64,000 bases of DNA from Microthrixaceae bacterium (GTDB taxonomy: Bacteria; Actinomycetota; Acidimicrobiia; Acidimicrobiales; Microtrichaceae), in NCBI GenBank assembly GCA_027493675.1, contig JAOSKI010000008.1, positions 1-64,000 on the forward strand, given 5' to 3'. The notes under the pieces are model-generated. The model made no database searches, was not told the DNA's origin, and saw nothing but the letters and a program-made list of their open reading frames with translations. Below, one piece after another: positions 63,458 through 64,000 of this stretch. The position numbers and the translations under genes are program-made. Every line of letters starts with the position of its first letter. Within the stretch, counting starts at the first letter, position 1.

Positions 63458-64000
63458 CTACGGGGCCTGCTGTCTGCGCACCGCCTGGTCGAATCGTCCC
63501 CGGAGTTCGTGCACAAACGCCGCTCTCGAGAACCGGTGCATCGACCCATCCACCAGAAACGAGTCTCCTACCCGTGAGATCGTGTGCAGCCCGTGCGGGT
63601 AGGGCCCCGAACTGTCTGGCTCTGATCTCGACGGCCGTCTCCTCCTCGAAGTCATCCGGGGCCAACCTCAGCACACGCCTGATCGCTGACCGAACCGCCG
63701 TATCGCTGTGAGCAGTCTGGAGCGGGCCGATACAGGGTGTTCTCGTGTACGAAGGGCGTACCCGCACCGCGTGCCCACCTAACGTCGATGCACAGTGGAT
63801 CGACTGCATGTTGAACCCATGGTCCCATCGGATCGTCGGACCACCAGGCCCGCAGGTGGGTGCTAGGCCCTTCGAGCGATCCGTGCCCAGGAGCCCACCA
63901 TCTTCCTTCCCACTCGAACAGCGTCGGGTCGACCAGTGACACGCCAGGGCAGGATCGGACCGAGGTCGAGCAGAGACGGCCCAGTGACATCGAGCTCGAA
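63458..64000 (-). CDS. GINT1_N-like (glycan-locus propeller) protein, 5'-truncated by the window edge
   Basis: Runs off the window on its 5' side. LVDPTLFEWEGRWWAPGHGS, LRAWWSDDPMGPWVQHAVDP, IDVRWARGAGTPFVHENTLY and RPAPDCSQRYG form the Trp/Asp-rich beta-propeller pattern found at the N-terminus of plant glucosamine inositol-phosphorylceramide transferases and in bacterial sugar-formylation or glycan clusters. Frame changes near 63690 and 63590 lead to RLAPDDFEEETAVEIRARQF, then GLHTISRVGDSFLVDGSMHR and FSRAAFVHELRGRF with the stop at 63458. Enzymatic role unproven; probably acts on sugar donors or glycans. The 220 bases between this and the ABC gene show no gene. Confidence 0.6.

Overview
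The window reads as chromosomal DNA of a high-GC actinobacterium, probably Acidimicrobiia-like. The reasons are strongly G/C-biased third positions, many GTG starts, a Thr-rich lipoprotein and an acidic periplasmic binding lipoprotein typical of Gram-positives, and ATGA-type overlapping operons. The taxonomic placement is inference. About two thirds of the genes carry one or more single-base indels, while domain order and catalytic motifs stay intact on both sides of each break. The same indel density occurs inside otherwise healthy operons, so sequencing or consensus error is more likely than mass pseudogenisation. Broken genes are therefore given as one CDS spanning the frames, with the break positions stated.

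Layout. 1-890: an IS30-type transposase remnant and a degraded unidentified frame. 867-11146: a methyltransferase, a twitch-type radical SAM protein, a glycosyltransferase (GT), a P450, a DegT/PglE-like aminotransferase, a condensation-less A-T-TE synthetase, a lipoprotein and an Asp/Asn-hydroxylase-like enzyme. 11253-12685: an orphan solute-binding lipoprotein. 12757-18559 (minus strand): an operon running gmhB, gmhA and four glycosyltransferases. 18709-22556: carbamoyltransferase, DUF5989 and a membrane-SGNH protein. 22549-28003: a GT39-like protein, a DUF3105 lipoprotein, a second twitch radical SAM-PAS protein and a GT9 heptosyltransferase-like protein. 28216-37011: hldD, a second carbamoyltransferase/membrane-SGNH/DUF5989 module, hldE, a SPASM-type radical SAM protein and a GT2. 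37119-44570: a PKD lipoprotein with a glycosidase-like domain and three prepilin-like proteins behind a structured leader. 44715-64000: an OafA-type acyltransferase, a sugar aminotransferase, more glycosyltransferases, methyltransferases, an AsnB, a PhyH dioxygenase, two FkbM methyltransferases, an ABC flippase and a partial GINT1_N-like gene.

How it fits together. The centre of the window encodes all four enzymes of the ADP-L-glycero-beta-D-manno-heptose pathway (GmhA, HldE kinase/nucleotidyltransferase, GmhB, HldD). They are interleaved with a GT9 heptosyltransferase-like protein, two O-carbamoyltransferase modules, three radical SAM enzymes and about ten glycosyltransferases. With the aminotransferases, methyltransferases, an acyltransferase and a lipid-flippase-type ABC exporter, the simplest reading is one large locus for a heavily modified, probably carbamoylated, heptose-containing surface glycan in an organism expected to lack classical LPS. 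The pilins and the A-T-TE synthetase may make, carry or decorate this surface, but that link is inferred from position only.
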